This document shows positions 1 through 6,558 of a stretch of DNA of 10,467 nucleotides, in pieces; position 1 is the stretch's first letter, and every line of letters begins with the position of its first letter. Both the position numbers and the translations under genes were made by a program. The DNA is from JBGAMH01 sp044222045. Lineage in GTDB: Bacteria; Eisenbacteria; RBG-16-71-46. Where the stretch lies: assembly GCA_044222045.1 (NCBI GenBank), contig JBGAOB010000167.1, positions 1 through 10,467 of the forward strand, given 5' to 3'. The notes under the pieces are model-generated. The model was not told where the DNA came from, did no database searches, and saw only the letters and a list, made by a program, of their open reading frames with translations.

Positions 1-333
1 CGCACCCGCCTTCGGATCGGGGGCGCCGTACACGAGCCGCCCGAGCCGCGCGAGCACGATGGCGCCCGCGCACATCGAGCACGGCTCCAGCGTCACGTAC
101 AGCGTGCACTCGTTCAGCCGCCACGAGCCGAGCGCGTTGGACGCCGCGCCGATCGCGAGGATCTCGGCGTGTGCCGTGGCGTCCTGCAGGCTCTCCACCT
201 GGTTGTGCCCGCGGCCCACGATCAAGCCGTCGTGCACGACGACGCAGCCCACCGGCACCTCGTCCGCGGCGAGGGACGCGCGGGCTTCCCGGAGCGCGGC
301 GCGGATGCCGTCCTCGTCGTCGCGGATCAGCAC
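1..333 (-). CDS. tadA: tRNA-specific adenosine deaminase TadA, partial (C-terminus beyond left edge)
   Basis: This cytidine/deoxycytidylate deaminase-fold zinc enzyme converts adenosine to inosine at wobble position 34 of tRNA-Arg(ACG), so that one tRNA reads CGU, CGC and CGA. The 111 visible residues include EVPVGCVVV (25-33), the H-A-E motif (zinc ligand His55, proton-shuttle Glu57) and PCSMCAGA (84-91), whose Cys85 and Cys88 complete the zinc site. The run LGRLVYGAPDPKAGA ending at the edge is typical of TadA rather than of cytidine or guanine deaminases. Roughly 40 residues should be missing. The chosen start is a GTG lying 4 nt after the TGA of the upstream gene, which gives a normal-length N-terminus. 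No clear Shine-Dalgarno is seen, so translation may be coupled to the upstream gene. The substrate tRNA-Arg(ACG) is encoded about 0.8 kb upstream on the same strand. Confidence 0.93.
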   Translation of the reverse strand, partial: MLIRDDEDGIRAALREARASLAADEVPVGCVVVHDGLIVGRGHNQVESLQDATAHAEILAIGAASNALGSWRLNECTLYVTLEPCSMCAGAIVLARLGRLVYGAPDPKAGA

Positions 334-337
334 CCGG

Positions 338-1045
338 TCACCGGGTCGAGTCGGGCGCGGCGGCCTTCGCGGGGAACTGCGGCGACCACCGGGCGAGCAG
401 CTTCGTCAGCACCTCGGCGTACGTCGGTGCGGCCGCGGTGTTCGTCATGGGCTGGTCGTTGAGGCCGCTCGAGTTCATGCCCACGACGCCCTGGTTCGGG
501 TCGCGGTACTGGCCCTCGATCGTCTCGCCGCCGCTGGCGGTCCACAGCAGGCGCCCCGTGGAGTCCACGAGCGCCGCGTTCAGGCGCACCGTCGTGTACG
601 GCCGTCCGGCCTGGGTCGGCTCGAGCTGCACGCGCTCCCAGCCGTCCACGCGCACGCCGAGCAGCGCGCGCGTGCGCAGGAGGCGCGACAACGCGGGCGC
701 CTGCAGCGAATCGACGCGCGGGCTCTTCGCGAGCTGGCTGCGCACGGCGAGCATCAGCGAGTCGCCGCCCTGCCGGAACAGGTAGTCGCGCGCGCTGATC
801 GCGGACAGCCAGCGATGCCCCGACGTGCGGAACGCCTGGCCGATCGCCTGCTCGACGAGCCGGCGCGCCTCCATGTTGTCGTCGAACGTGGCCACGGGCA
901 GGAACGCGATGCTCGACACGCCGTATTGCTGAAAGTCGGGCGCGAGCCAGAAGGAATCCATCACCTTCTGCTTCTTGTCGGCCGCGAAGGCGAGCGTGGT
1001 GTGGAGCAGCAGCACGCTCAGAACGGCGATCGATCGACCTCGCAT
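338..1045 (-). CDS. Exported protein of unknown function, 235 aa
   Basis: I do not recognise the family. The N-terminus is a classical signal peptide: MRGR, a hydrophobic run of about 15 residues, then AFA-A before DKK, so cleavage is likely near residues 21-22. There is no lipobox cysteine, so the mature protein is probably periplasmic or secreted. The mature part has an alpha/beta pattern (SSIAFLPVATFDDN near 38-51, a helical EARRLVEQAIGQAF, then beta-like segments ALLGVRVDGWERV and TTVRLNAALVDSTGRLLWTASG). This faintly recalls small envelope proteins of the CsgG/TolB-N/DUF799 type, which is inference only. The tail is rich in Ala, Pro and Ser. The ATG at 1045 is chosen because it starts the signal peptide and has GAGG 5 nt upstream; in-frame extensions to 1150 would bury the signal and run into the tRNA-Arg gene. 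The stop lies 4 nt before tadA, suggesting cotranscription. Confidence 0.8.
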   Translation of the reverse strand: MRGRSIAVLSVLLLHTTLAFAADKKQKVMDSFWLAPDFQQYGVSSIAFLPVATFDDNMEARRLVEQAIGQAFRTSGHRWLSAISARDYLFRQGGDSLMLAVRSQLAKSPRVDSLQAPALSRLLRTRALLGVRVDGWERVQLEPTQAGRPYTTVRLNAALVDSTGRLLWTASGGETIEGQYRDPNQGVVGMNSSGLNDQPMTNTAAAPTYAEVLTKLLARWSPQFPAKAAAPDSTR

Positions 1046-1048
1046 CGT

Positions 1049-1054
1049 CACCTC
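1049..1054 (-). promoter_or_regulatory. Ribosome binding site GAGGTG deciding the start of the exported protein
   Basis: On the minus strand GAGGTGACG directly precedes the ATG at 1045. Its GAGG core is 5 nt from the start codon. It supports this ATG over two in-frame upstream ATGs (1108 and 1150), neither of which would begin with a signal peptide. Confidence 0.6.
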
Positions 1055-1113
1055 ACGAAGGGGTGCGCCGGGTCGTGAGGGCGCGGCGCATCGCACGCGT
1101 TGCTTCATTGCTT

Positions 1114-1138
1114 CCCGCGCGGACGGCTCCGGCGCGGG
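1114..1138 (-). terminator. GC-rich hairpin after the tRNA cluster, possible terminator
   Basis: CCCGCGC (1114-1120) and GCGCGGG (1132-1138) form a 7-bp perfect stem. The 11-nt interior can pair further as GGA/TCC. On the minus strand it lies 11 nt past the CCA end of tRNA-Arg. No T-tract follows, so it is either a weak intrinsic terminator, as often seen in high-GC genomes, or a processing or attenuation structure separating the tRNAs from the protein genes. Confidence 0.4.
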
Positions 1139-1149
1139 CTGGAGAAACA

Positions 1150-1226
<77 letters not shown>

Positions 1227-1267
1227 ACCTCAGCCGGAGGCGGTCGCCGGACCGCGGCCCGGCACAC

Positions 1268-1359
1268 TGGCGGAGTGGAGAGGATTCGAACCTCCGATAC
1301 GGTTTTAGCCGTATAACGGTTTAGCAAACCGCCGCCTTCAGCCTCTCGGCCACCACTCC
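1268..1359 (-). tRNA. tRNA-Ser(GCT), reads AGC/AGU
   Basis: This is a class II tRNA of 92 nt on the minus strand. The acceptor GGAGTGG/CCACTCC is perfect, anticodon loop TTGCTAA carries GCT, and a long variable arm (ATACGG/CCGTAT, 6-bp stem) is typical of tRNA-Ser. The T-loop is TTCGAAT, the discriminator is G, and CCA is encoded at 1268-1270. It lies 6 nt after the CCA of tRNA-Ser(TGA), so both must come from one transcript and be separated by processing. Confidence 0.97.
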
Positions 1360-1365
1360 AGGCAC

Positions 1366-1451
1366 TGGCGGAGGGAGTAGGATTCGAACCCACGGGGCTT
1401 GCGCCCTCCGGTTTTCAAGACCGGCGCCTTAAACCACTCGGCCATCCCTCC
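1366..1451 (-). tRNA. tRNA-Ser(TGA), reads UCN
   Basis: This is a class II tRNA of 86 nt on the minus strand. The acceptor GGAGGGA/TCCCTCC is perfect, anticodon stem CCGGT/ACCGG encloses loop CTTGAAA with anticodon TGA, and the short variable arm is GGGC-GCAA-GCCC. The T-loop is TTCGAAT, the discriminator is G, and CCA is encoded at 1366-1368. It is the first gene of the three-tRNA cluster, so the promoter should lie in 1452-1600; I could not identify a clear one. Confidence 0.97.
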
Positions 1452-1464
1452 GCACGTGGAAATC

Positions 1465-1485
1465 CCGGTCCCTGTTGCGGACCGG
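1465..1485. other. Hairpin in the leader side of the tRNA cluster
   Basis: CCGGTCC (1465-1471) and GGACCGG (1479-1485) form a perfect 7-bp stem with a 7-nt loop, 13 bp from the 5' end of tRNA-Ser(TGA). If transcription starts to its right it would sit in the 5' leader of the tRNA precursor. Otherwise it may be a protein-binding inverted repeat or chance in GC-rich DNA. Confidence 0.35.
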
Positions 1486-1585
1486 ACCCTTGCCGCGACT
1501 GCTCACGACCGTGCGAGGGGATATCCGGTGTGTTCAGACTCACCCTCCGTAGTCCAGCGGGCGAGCACACTAACCGCAACGCTCC

Positions 1586-1622
1586 AGCACTGCAAGTCCC
1601 CGCCGCGAGCGCTGCAAGTGCC
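1586..1622. repeat. Pair of 15-bp direct repeats upstream of the hybrid kinase gene
   Basis: AGCnCTGCAAGTnCC occurs at 1586-1600 and again at 1608-1622. The copies match at 13 of 15 positions and lie exactly 22 bp apart, about two helical turns. They are 90-127 bp before the kinase start, in the divergent spacer shared with the tRNA cluster. Tandem direct repeats with this period are typical of response-regulator dimer sites, so this is a candidate operator for either neighbour. The rest of the spacer 1452-1712 holds no convincing gene; the in-frame extension to a GTG at 1530 is low-complexity Ala/Ser/Pro. Confidence 0.4.
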
Positions 1623-1712
1623 GGATCCTCCGCAAGCCGGAACCCGTCCGGCCACCGTGTCGCCCCCTCGCCCCCCTCACGTGGAACGTCGGCGAGCCGA
1701 GACTTCCGCTCG

Positions 1713-4700
1713 ATGCTCGACTTTCGCGGACGCGTACTCGTGGGCCTCGGCGCACTCACGCTGGCGGGCCTCCTGGCGGTGGCGTGGCTCGGACCATGGT
1801 TCGTGGTCCGGCGAGTCGATCTGCTGGAGCGCACCGAGAGCGAACGCTCCGCGTTGCGGCTGTCGAGCGGTCTCGAAGAGATGAACCAGGACCTGCGGGC
1901 GACGACCGCGGACTGGAGCACGTGGGACGACATGGTCGCGTGGATCGAGCACGGCGGCGACGCCTTCCGTCGGGCGAACCTGCTCGGGTCCTCGATGGCC
2001 ACGGTGCAGGTGGACCTGTGCGTGATCGCGGACGCGGAGGGGCGCGTGCGCTACGCGAACCTGGTGGATCGCGGTCTCGCCACGCTCACACCGTTGCCCG
2101 ATGCCGACGTCGATACGCTCCGCGCGCACGGGCTGGTGCCGCACGGCTGGGCGGGCCGGAGCCCCGTCTCGGGCATCGACTGGTTCCGCCGACGGCCGAT
2201 GATCGTGAGCGCGCGCCCCGTGCTGCCCAGCGACGGCCGCGGGGCGGCGGTGGGCACGCTGGTCATGGGGCGCTGGCTCGACGAAGCGCGACTGATGGAC
2301 CTGTCCGCACAGAGCCAGCTCGACGTGTCGCTGTGCATGCTCGACGAGGTCTCGGGCCCGCTTCCCGAGCGCACGGCCCGGGCGCTGAACGACGGCGAGG
2401 CGGCGTCGCTGCCCGCGGAGGACGGCGATGCCCTCCGCCTGCTCGTGCCCGTGAGCGACCTGCGCGGCCAGCCGCGCTTCGTGCTGGAGGCCAGCACCCC
2501 GCGCGTGCTCCGGCGCGAAGCGGAGCGCGGGCTGCGTTCGCTCCTCCTGGCGCTCATCGCGCTCTCGCTGTCGATGCTCGCCGGCGTGGCCGCGTGGCTG
2601 AACCAGTCGTTCCTGCGGCCGCTCGGCGACCTCGTGCGCTCGCTCGAAGCGCTCGCGAGCGCCGGCGACCTGAGCCGGCGGCTGCCGTCGCGCGGCGCCG
2701 GCGAACTGTCGGCCGTGTCGCGCTCGGTGAACGAACTGCTCGCCTCGCTCGAGGAGTCGCAGGAGCACCTGCGCCTGAACGAGGCCATGCTGCGCGCCTT
2801 CTTCGACGGCGCCGGCACCGCGCGGGGGCTCGTGGCGCGCGAAGGCGAGTCGCTCGTGCACGTGTTCGCGAACCACGAGGCCGCGCGCCTGTTCGGCCTG
2901 CCCCCGACGGAGCTGGTCGGGCGTACGCTCGAGGCGCCGGCGTCCAGCTCGTTGCCGGCCACCCTGCTGGAGCGATGCCGGCAGGCGGAGCGGCTCGGTC
3001 GCGCCGTGAGCTTCGAGGACCACCGCTCCGGGCCCGACGGCGAACACGTGACGTGGTTCTCGGTGTGCCCGGTGCCCACGGGCGCCGACGATCGGCCGCG
3101 GTACGCGTGGGTGGCCGACGACATCACCGAGCGCCGCCGCACCGAGCTCGACCTGCAGCGCGCACGTGACGAGGCGAACGCGGCGAGCCGGTCGAAGAGC
3201 GAGTTCCTCGCCACGATGAGCCACGAGATCCGCACGCCGATGAACGGCATCACGGGCATGGCGCGCCTGCTGCTGGACACACCGCTCGACGCCGTGCAGA
3301 TGGACTACGCGCAGACGATCAGCTCGTCGGCCGAGTCGCTGCTCACGGTGCTGAACGACATCCTCGACTTCTCCAAGATCGAAGCCGGGCGCCTGGTCAT
3401 GGAGACCGCCCCCGTGGACCTGCGCCGCGTCTGCGAGGACGTCGCCGGCCTGCTGCAGCCTCGCGCCGCCGAACGCGGACTGGAGCTGATCGTGCACGTG
3501 GCGCCCGGCACGCCGCGCCGCGTGCTCGGCGACGTGGCGCGCCTGCGGCAGGTGTTGTTCAACCTGGTCGGCAACGCGCTCAAGTTCACCGAGCGGGGTC
3601 ACGTGCGGATCGCCGTGGAGGGCCGCGCGGAGCAGGGCGTGGCCGAGCTCCGGCTCAGCGTGCACGACACCGGCATCGGCATTCGCGAGGACCAGCGGCG
3701 TCGCCTGTTCCAGCCGTTCGTGCAGGCGGACGCCTCCACGACCCGCCGCTTCGGCGGCACGGGGCTGGGGCTGGTGATCTGCCGGCGCATCGTCGAGCTC
3801 ATGGGCGGCACGATCGGCGTGGACAGCCGCGAGGGCTCGGGCTCCACGTTCTGGTTCACGCTGGCGCTGCCGCTCGACCCCGCCGAGACGTCCGGCACGG
3901 CCGGCCGCGCGTTGAGCGGCAGTCGCGTGCTCGTCGTGGATGCGAACGACGCGAGCCGCTCGGCGATCGCCGCCGACATCGAGGAGGAGGGCGGCGTCGC
4001 GCTCGTGTCGCCGGACGCGGAGCGCGCGCTGGAACTGGTGCGCCGGCAGCGTGCGACCGGGGGCCGCATCGACGTGTGCCTGGTGGATGCCGGTTGCCTG
4101 GCGGCCGCGGCCGGCGAGGCGGCGTTCCAGTGGACGCACGGCTCGGGCGAACTCGGCGAGATCCCGCGTGTGCTGCTCTACATCGGCGGCCCGGGATCGG
4201 TCGAACCCGACGCGACGTCGTGGCCGGGCTGGTCCGGTGCGCTCGCGAAGCCGGTGCGCCTGTCGTGGCTCGTCGCCGCGATCCGCCGCGCGCCGGACGT
4301 GACGTCGGGCCGCGCGACGTTCGCCACGCGCGAGAGCCTGCTGCGGGAGATGGAGCAGTCGGCTCCGGCGCCGTCGCGCGAACCCGCGGCGGCCGAGCCC
4401 GTCGCACCGTCGCCGCTCCGGGTGCTCGTGGTGGAGGACAACCCCACGAACCAGAAGGTCGTCCGTCGCATGCTCGAGAAGCAGGGGCACGAGGTGGGCA
4501 TCGCCGCGAACGGGCTCGAGGCTCTGGACCGGATCACCACCGCCGAGTGGGACCTGGTGTTCATGGACTGCCAGATGCCCCAGATGGACGGGTTCGAAGC
4601 CACGCGGCAGATCCGGATCATGGCCGGCGAGCGATCGGCCACGCCGATCGTGGCGCTGACGGCGAACGCGATGGCGAGCGACCGCGACGCGTGCCTCGCG

Positions 4701-4811
4701 GTGGGTATGGACGACTTCGTCACGAAGCCGGTGCGGCCCGAGGACATCCAGCGCGCGCTCGCCCGCTGGGCCGGGCGCTCCTCCGCGAACGCGAAGAGCC
4801 GCGCGGCGTAG
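1713..4811 (+). CDS. Membrane hybrid sensor histidine kinase (CHASE4-HAMP-PAS-HisKA-HATPase-REC-REC)
   Basis: This is a 1032-aa sensor kinase of the inner membrane. Order of parts: TM1 (about 8-32); an extracytoplasmic CHASE4-like sensor (about 45-265) with the hallmark DWSTWDDMVAWI; TM2 (about 275-297); HAMP (300-352); PAS (about 355-475, ending in ADDITERRR). HisKA follows with phospho-acceptor His504 in SHEIRTP, then the ATPase domain with N-box Asn621, DTGIGI (652-657), FQPF and GGTGLGL (681-687). Receiver 1 (about 737-858) has Asp743, Asp792 and Lys846 but Ala744 at the second acidic-pocket position. Receiver 2 (902-1020) is complete: Glu908/Asp909, Asp952, Thr983, Lys1005. No Hpt domain is present, so relay needs a separate Hpt protein. 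The ligand is not predictable. The ATG at 1713 places TM1 at the N-terminus, though it has no good Shine-Dalgarno. A GTG at 1530 would add 61 low-complexity residues and is less likely. No partner regulator gene is adjacent, so it is an orphan kinase here. Confidence 0.93.
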   Translation: MLDFRGRVLVGLGALTLAGLLAVAWLGPWFVVRRVDLLERTESERSALRLSSGLEEMNQDLRATTADWSTWDDMVAWIEHGGDAFRRANLLGSSMATVQVDLCVIADAEGRVRYANLVDRGLATLTPLPDADVDTLRAHGLVPHGWAGRSPVSGIDWFRRRPMIVSARPVLPSDGRGAAVGTLVMGRWLDEARLMDLSAQSQLDVSLCMLDEVSGPLPERTARALNDGEAASLPAEDGDALRLLVPVSDLRGQPRFVLEASTPRVLRREAERGLRSLLLALIALSLSMLAGVAAWLNQSFLRPLGDLVRSLEALASAGDLSRRLPSRGAGELSAVSRSVNELLASLEESQEHLRLNEAMLRAFFDGAGTARGLVAREGESLVHVFANHEAARLFGLPPTELVGRTLEAPASSSLPATLLERCRQAERLGRAVSFEDHRSGPDGEHVTWFSVCPVPTGADDRPRYAWVADDITERRRTELDLQRARDEANAASRSKSEFLATMSHEIRTPMNGITGMARLLLDTPLDAVQMDYAQTISSSAESLLTVLNDILDFSKIEAGRLVMETAPVDLRRVCEDVAGLLQPRAAERGLELIVHVAPGTPRRVLGDVARLRQVLFNLVGNALKFTERGHVRIAVEGRAEQGVAELRLSVHDTGIGIREDQRRRLFQPFVQADASTTRRFGGTGLGLVICRRIVELMGGTIGVDSREGSGSTFWFTLALPLDPAETSGTAGRALSGSRVLVVDANDASRSAIAADIEEEGGVALVSPDAERALELVRRQRATGGRIDVCLVDAGCLAAAAGEAAFQWTHGSGELGEIPRVLLYIGGPGSVEPDATSWPGWSGALAKPVRLSWLVAAIRRAPDVTSGRATFATRESLLREMEQSAPAPSREPAAAEPVAPSPLRVLVVEDNPTNQKVVRRMLEKQGHEVGIAANGLEALDRITTAEWDLVFMDCQMPQMDGFEATRQIRIMAGERSATPIVALTANAMASDRDACLAVGMDDFVTKPVRPEDIQRALARWAGRSSANAKSRAA

Positions 4812-4824
4812 GGCCGCGCGGCTC
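4796..4824. terminator. 12-bp perfect hairpin with the kinase stop codon in its loop, probable bidirectional terminator
   Basis: GAGCCGCGCGGC (4796-4807) and GCCGCGCGGCTC (4813-4824) are perfect complements around the loop GTAGG, which contains the TAG stop (4809-4811). The hairpin lies between two convergent genes, the kinase ending at 4811 and the redoxin-like gene ending at 4849. There is no strong T-tract on either side. Two short palindromes follow: CTTCGCGAAG (4826-4835 region) and GATCCGGATC (4841-4850). Position and stem strength support a terminator serving both strands. Confidence 0.6.
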
Positions 4825-4848
4825 CCTTCGCGAAGCGGGTGATCCGGA

Positions 4849-5409
4849 TCAGTCCTGGCTGGCCGAACGCGTGCTCCCGGTGGGCTGCCCCAGGGCCGAA
4901 TAGGCCGTGCTCGCCAGCTCGCGCGGCAGCGAGCCGCGACCGCAGCCGCGGATGCGGCCGTCGGCGGACACCACGAACCACGCGGTGGCCGTGTGCTGAC
5001 CGCTCGCATCGCGCGCGCCGAAGTCCTCGGCGATCGCACCGCGGGGGTCACTGAGCAGGCTGAATTCCAGGTTCATGCGGCGAACGAGCTTCCAGACCTC
5101 GCGGTCGGAGCGCTCGAGCACGGCCACCGGCACCACGCCACGGGCGAGCATGTCCTCGCGATCCGCGTCGATGGAGCGCAGGTCCGCTTCGGTCGGCGCG
5201 AACACCAGCAGCACCGAACCCTGGGCGAGCATGTCGCGGAAGCTGCGACGCATGTAGTCGTGCGACTGGTAGACGAAGTCCGGAGCTTTGTCGCCCGTCG
5301 TGGGCGAAGCCGGAGCGGCGACGATCGACGTCGGAGCGGCCGGCGGATTGGCAACGGAAACGGCAGCCACGACATCCAACGTGGCTGCCAGCAGAGGAGC
5401 CCAGATCAC
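4849..5409 (-). CDS. Exported redoxin (AhpC/TSA)-like protein without the usual active-site cysteine, 186 aa
   Basis: The N-terminus (IWAPLLAATLDVVAAVSVA) is hydrophobic and signal-like, followed by a Pro/Ala/Ser linker to about residue 38. A thioredoxin-fold redoxin domain follows: GDKAPDFVYQSHDY, then VLLVFAPTEADLRS (66-79), RGVVPVAVLERSD, FSLLSDPRGAIAEDFGA and ATAWFVVSADGRIRG. Peroxiredoxins carry a catalytic Cys shortly after the VLLVF strand; here that stretch reads APTEADLRSIDADRED with none. The only cysteine is Cys156, in GCGRGS near the C-terminus. The protein is therefore unlikely to be an ordinary peroxidase or TlpA-type reductase; it may be a binding or structural variant, or related to the DUF4174 group. 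The GTG at 5409 is chosen because GGGAGG lies 9 nt upstream and no better start exists. It converges with the kinase and is followed by the shared hairpin. Confidence 0.75.
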   Translation of the reverse strand: MIWAPLLAATLDVVAAVSVANPPAAPTSIVAAPASPTTGDKAPDFVYQSHDYMRRSFRDMLAQGSVLLVFAPTEADLRSIDADREDMLARGVVPVAVLERSDREVWKLVRRMNLEFSLLSDPRGAIAEDFGARDASGQHTATAWFVVSADGRIRGCGRGSLPRELASTAYSALGQPTGSTRSASQD

Positions 5410-5709
5410 GAAGAAGAACCTCCCGGTCGAAACGAACAGAAACGCGGCACGGTGAAGCGAGCCACCGGTATCGGGCGGGCCCCCCGGCCACTTGAGCGGG
5501 AATTCGACGCGATTCGGCAACGTTGGACACGGCTCTCGCGGCGCGTCGCGGCATGCCAGAACGCGCTGTCGCGGGGTCGGCCGCGCGTGCACATCGCACG
5601 GGCGCGCGGCGCGCGTCGTGCACGATCGCTTCGGGCGTCGCACGATGCGTGGCGGAACGACGGAGCGCGGCGGCGTGCGGCCCGCGGGTGAAATCCCCGA
5701 GGCCCGCGC
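5410..5709. other. 300-bp spacer without a gene
   Basis: Apart from the ribosome binding site at 5419-5424, no coding sequence is supported here. The downstream flank of the exporter operon and the promoter of the redoxin-like gene should both lie in it. Small elements seen: a hairpin CGTGC-acatc-GCACG (5586-5600), a 10-bp palindrome TCGTGCACGA (5616-5625) and a related TCGCACGA (5638-5645). The core GTGCAC occurs at 5587 and 5618, 31 bp apart. No -35/-10 pair is convincing and no strong terminator follows the exporter stop at 5710. Confidence 0.45.
5419..5424 (-). promoter_or_regulatory. Ribosome binding site GGGAGG deciding a GTG start
   Basis: On the minus strand GGGAGG is followed by TTCTTCTTC and the GTG at 5409. 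It is the strongest Shine-Dalgarno in the spacer and sets the start of the redoxin-like gene. The open frame continues upstream to 5643 but without signal-like or conserved sequence. Confidence 0.6.
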
Positions 5710-6558
5710 TCAGAACATCGAGGTCTGGTCGAGCCGTCCCAGCCGGCGCGCGCGGCGCTCGAACGCGCCGTAGCCCCACGCGGCGAGCACCGCGAACACC
5801 GCCGTCACGCCGAGCAGTCCCGCCAGGAGCGCCACGTCGCCCATCGCGCCGAACGACGCACTGCCCGAGCCGCCGAGCAGGAAGCGGCGGATCGCCTCGT
5901 ACCACCACGTGAACGGCAGCGCGAGCGTCACCGCGCGCAGCACCGGCGGCAGCAGGTCGATCGGGAAGATGACACCGCACAGCATGTACGTGCCCAGCGC
6001 CACGCCCTCCAGCGCCAGGATCGACTGCCGCGACAGCACCAGCGTCCAGCCGGCCATGAGGAAGGCCAGCGCCTGCACGGCCACCAGGCCGAGCGCGAGC
6101 GACGGAAGCAGCCACACCCAGCGCACGTGCGACCAGTCCCACCGCACGCCGAGCACGAACCAGCCCACGCCCAGCACCAGCAGCACGCTGATCGCGGCGA
6201 GCACGAACTTCACGCTCGCACGCCCCGCGAGATAGGTGAAGATCCCCACCGGCGAGGCGTACACGTACTTCAGCGTCTCGTACTGTTCGCGCTCCTCGAA
6301 CACCACCCAGCCCATGCCGATCACCACCGTGTCCACGAACGCGTGGAACGCGTTCGCCACGTAGAAGCCCGCGAACACGGCGCCGTGCGTCGCCGACGCG
6401 CGCGCCGCGTGGTACATGGCGGCCAGGATCAGCGCGATCGCCAGCGGCCGTGACACGCGATAGATCAGGAACACGGTCGGATCGGTCCAGTTGGCCTCGA
6501 TCTGCCAGCCGAGCCAGGCCGAGCCGCGGAAGCGCGTGAGCACGGAGTTCACTGCCAT
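5710..6558 (-). CDS. ABC-2 type transporter permease (second permease of the exporter)
   Basis: This 282-aa integral membrane protein is one of two non-identical permeases expected to pair with the ATPase encoded upstream. It begins with a short amphipathic segment, then about six hydrophobic segments (roughly 29-48, 60-84, 105-135, 146-172, 180-215, 240-263) and a basic tail ERRARRLGRL. The cytoplasmic EEREQYETLKYVYASP (88-103) is the characteristic loop of DrrB/NodJ-like ABC-2 permeases, and GTYMLCGVIFPIDLLPPVL (189-207) matches their conserved late segment. The substrate is not predictable; the family exports drugs, polysaccharides or lipids. The ATG at 6558 overlaps the end of the preceding gene by 10 nt and has GGGGAGG 11 nt upstream. 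It is the last gene of the three-gene operon. Confidence 0.9.
   Translation of the reverse strand: MAVNSVLTRFRGSAWLGWQIEANWTDPTVFLIYRVSRPLAIALILAAMYHAARASATHGAVFAGFYVANAFHAFVDTVVIGMGWVVFEEREQYETLKYVYASPVGIFTYLAGRASVKFVLAAISVLLVLGVGWFVLGVRWDWSHVRWVWLLPSLALGLVAVQALAFLMAGWTLVLSRQSILALEGVALGTYMLCGVIFPIDLLPPVLRAVTLALPFTWWYEAIRRFLLGGSGSASFGAMGDVALLAGLLGVTAVFAVLAAWGYGAFERRARRLGRLDQTSMF

Noticed and set aside
59..1078. A 339-codon plus-strand frame over the tadA region
   Set aside because: It is antisense to tadA and the exported protein and crosses both. The translation is Arg/His/Ala-rich without motifs.
1486..1580. A sigma-70 promoter for the tRNA cluster
   Set aside because: I looked on the minus strand for a -35/-10 pair with 16-18 bp spacing and found none good enough to report, although a promoter must exist there.
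1530..1712. GTG at 1530 as the start of the hybrid kinase
   Set aside because: It would add 61 low-complexity residues ahead of the first membrane segment and would cover the direct repeats. The ATG at 1713 puts the membrane segment at the N-terminus as usual.
1677..5051. A 1124-codon open frame on the minus strand opposite the hybrid kinase
   Set aside because: Its product is Arg/His/Ala-rich with no domain. Stop-free antisense frames are expected opposite a long GC-rich gene, and the plus-strand kinase has every motif of its family.
5410..5643. Upstream extension of the redoxin-like gene to 5643
   Set aside because: The extra 78 residues are Arg/Pro-rich with no conserved feature. The GTG at 5409 has a strong ribosome binding site and begins a signal-like segment.
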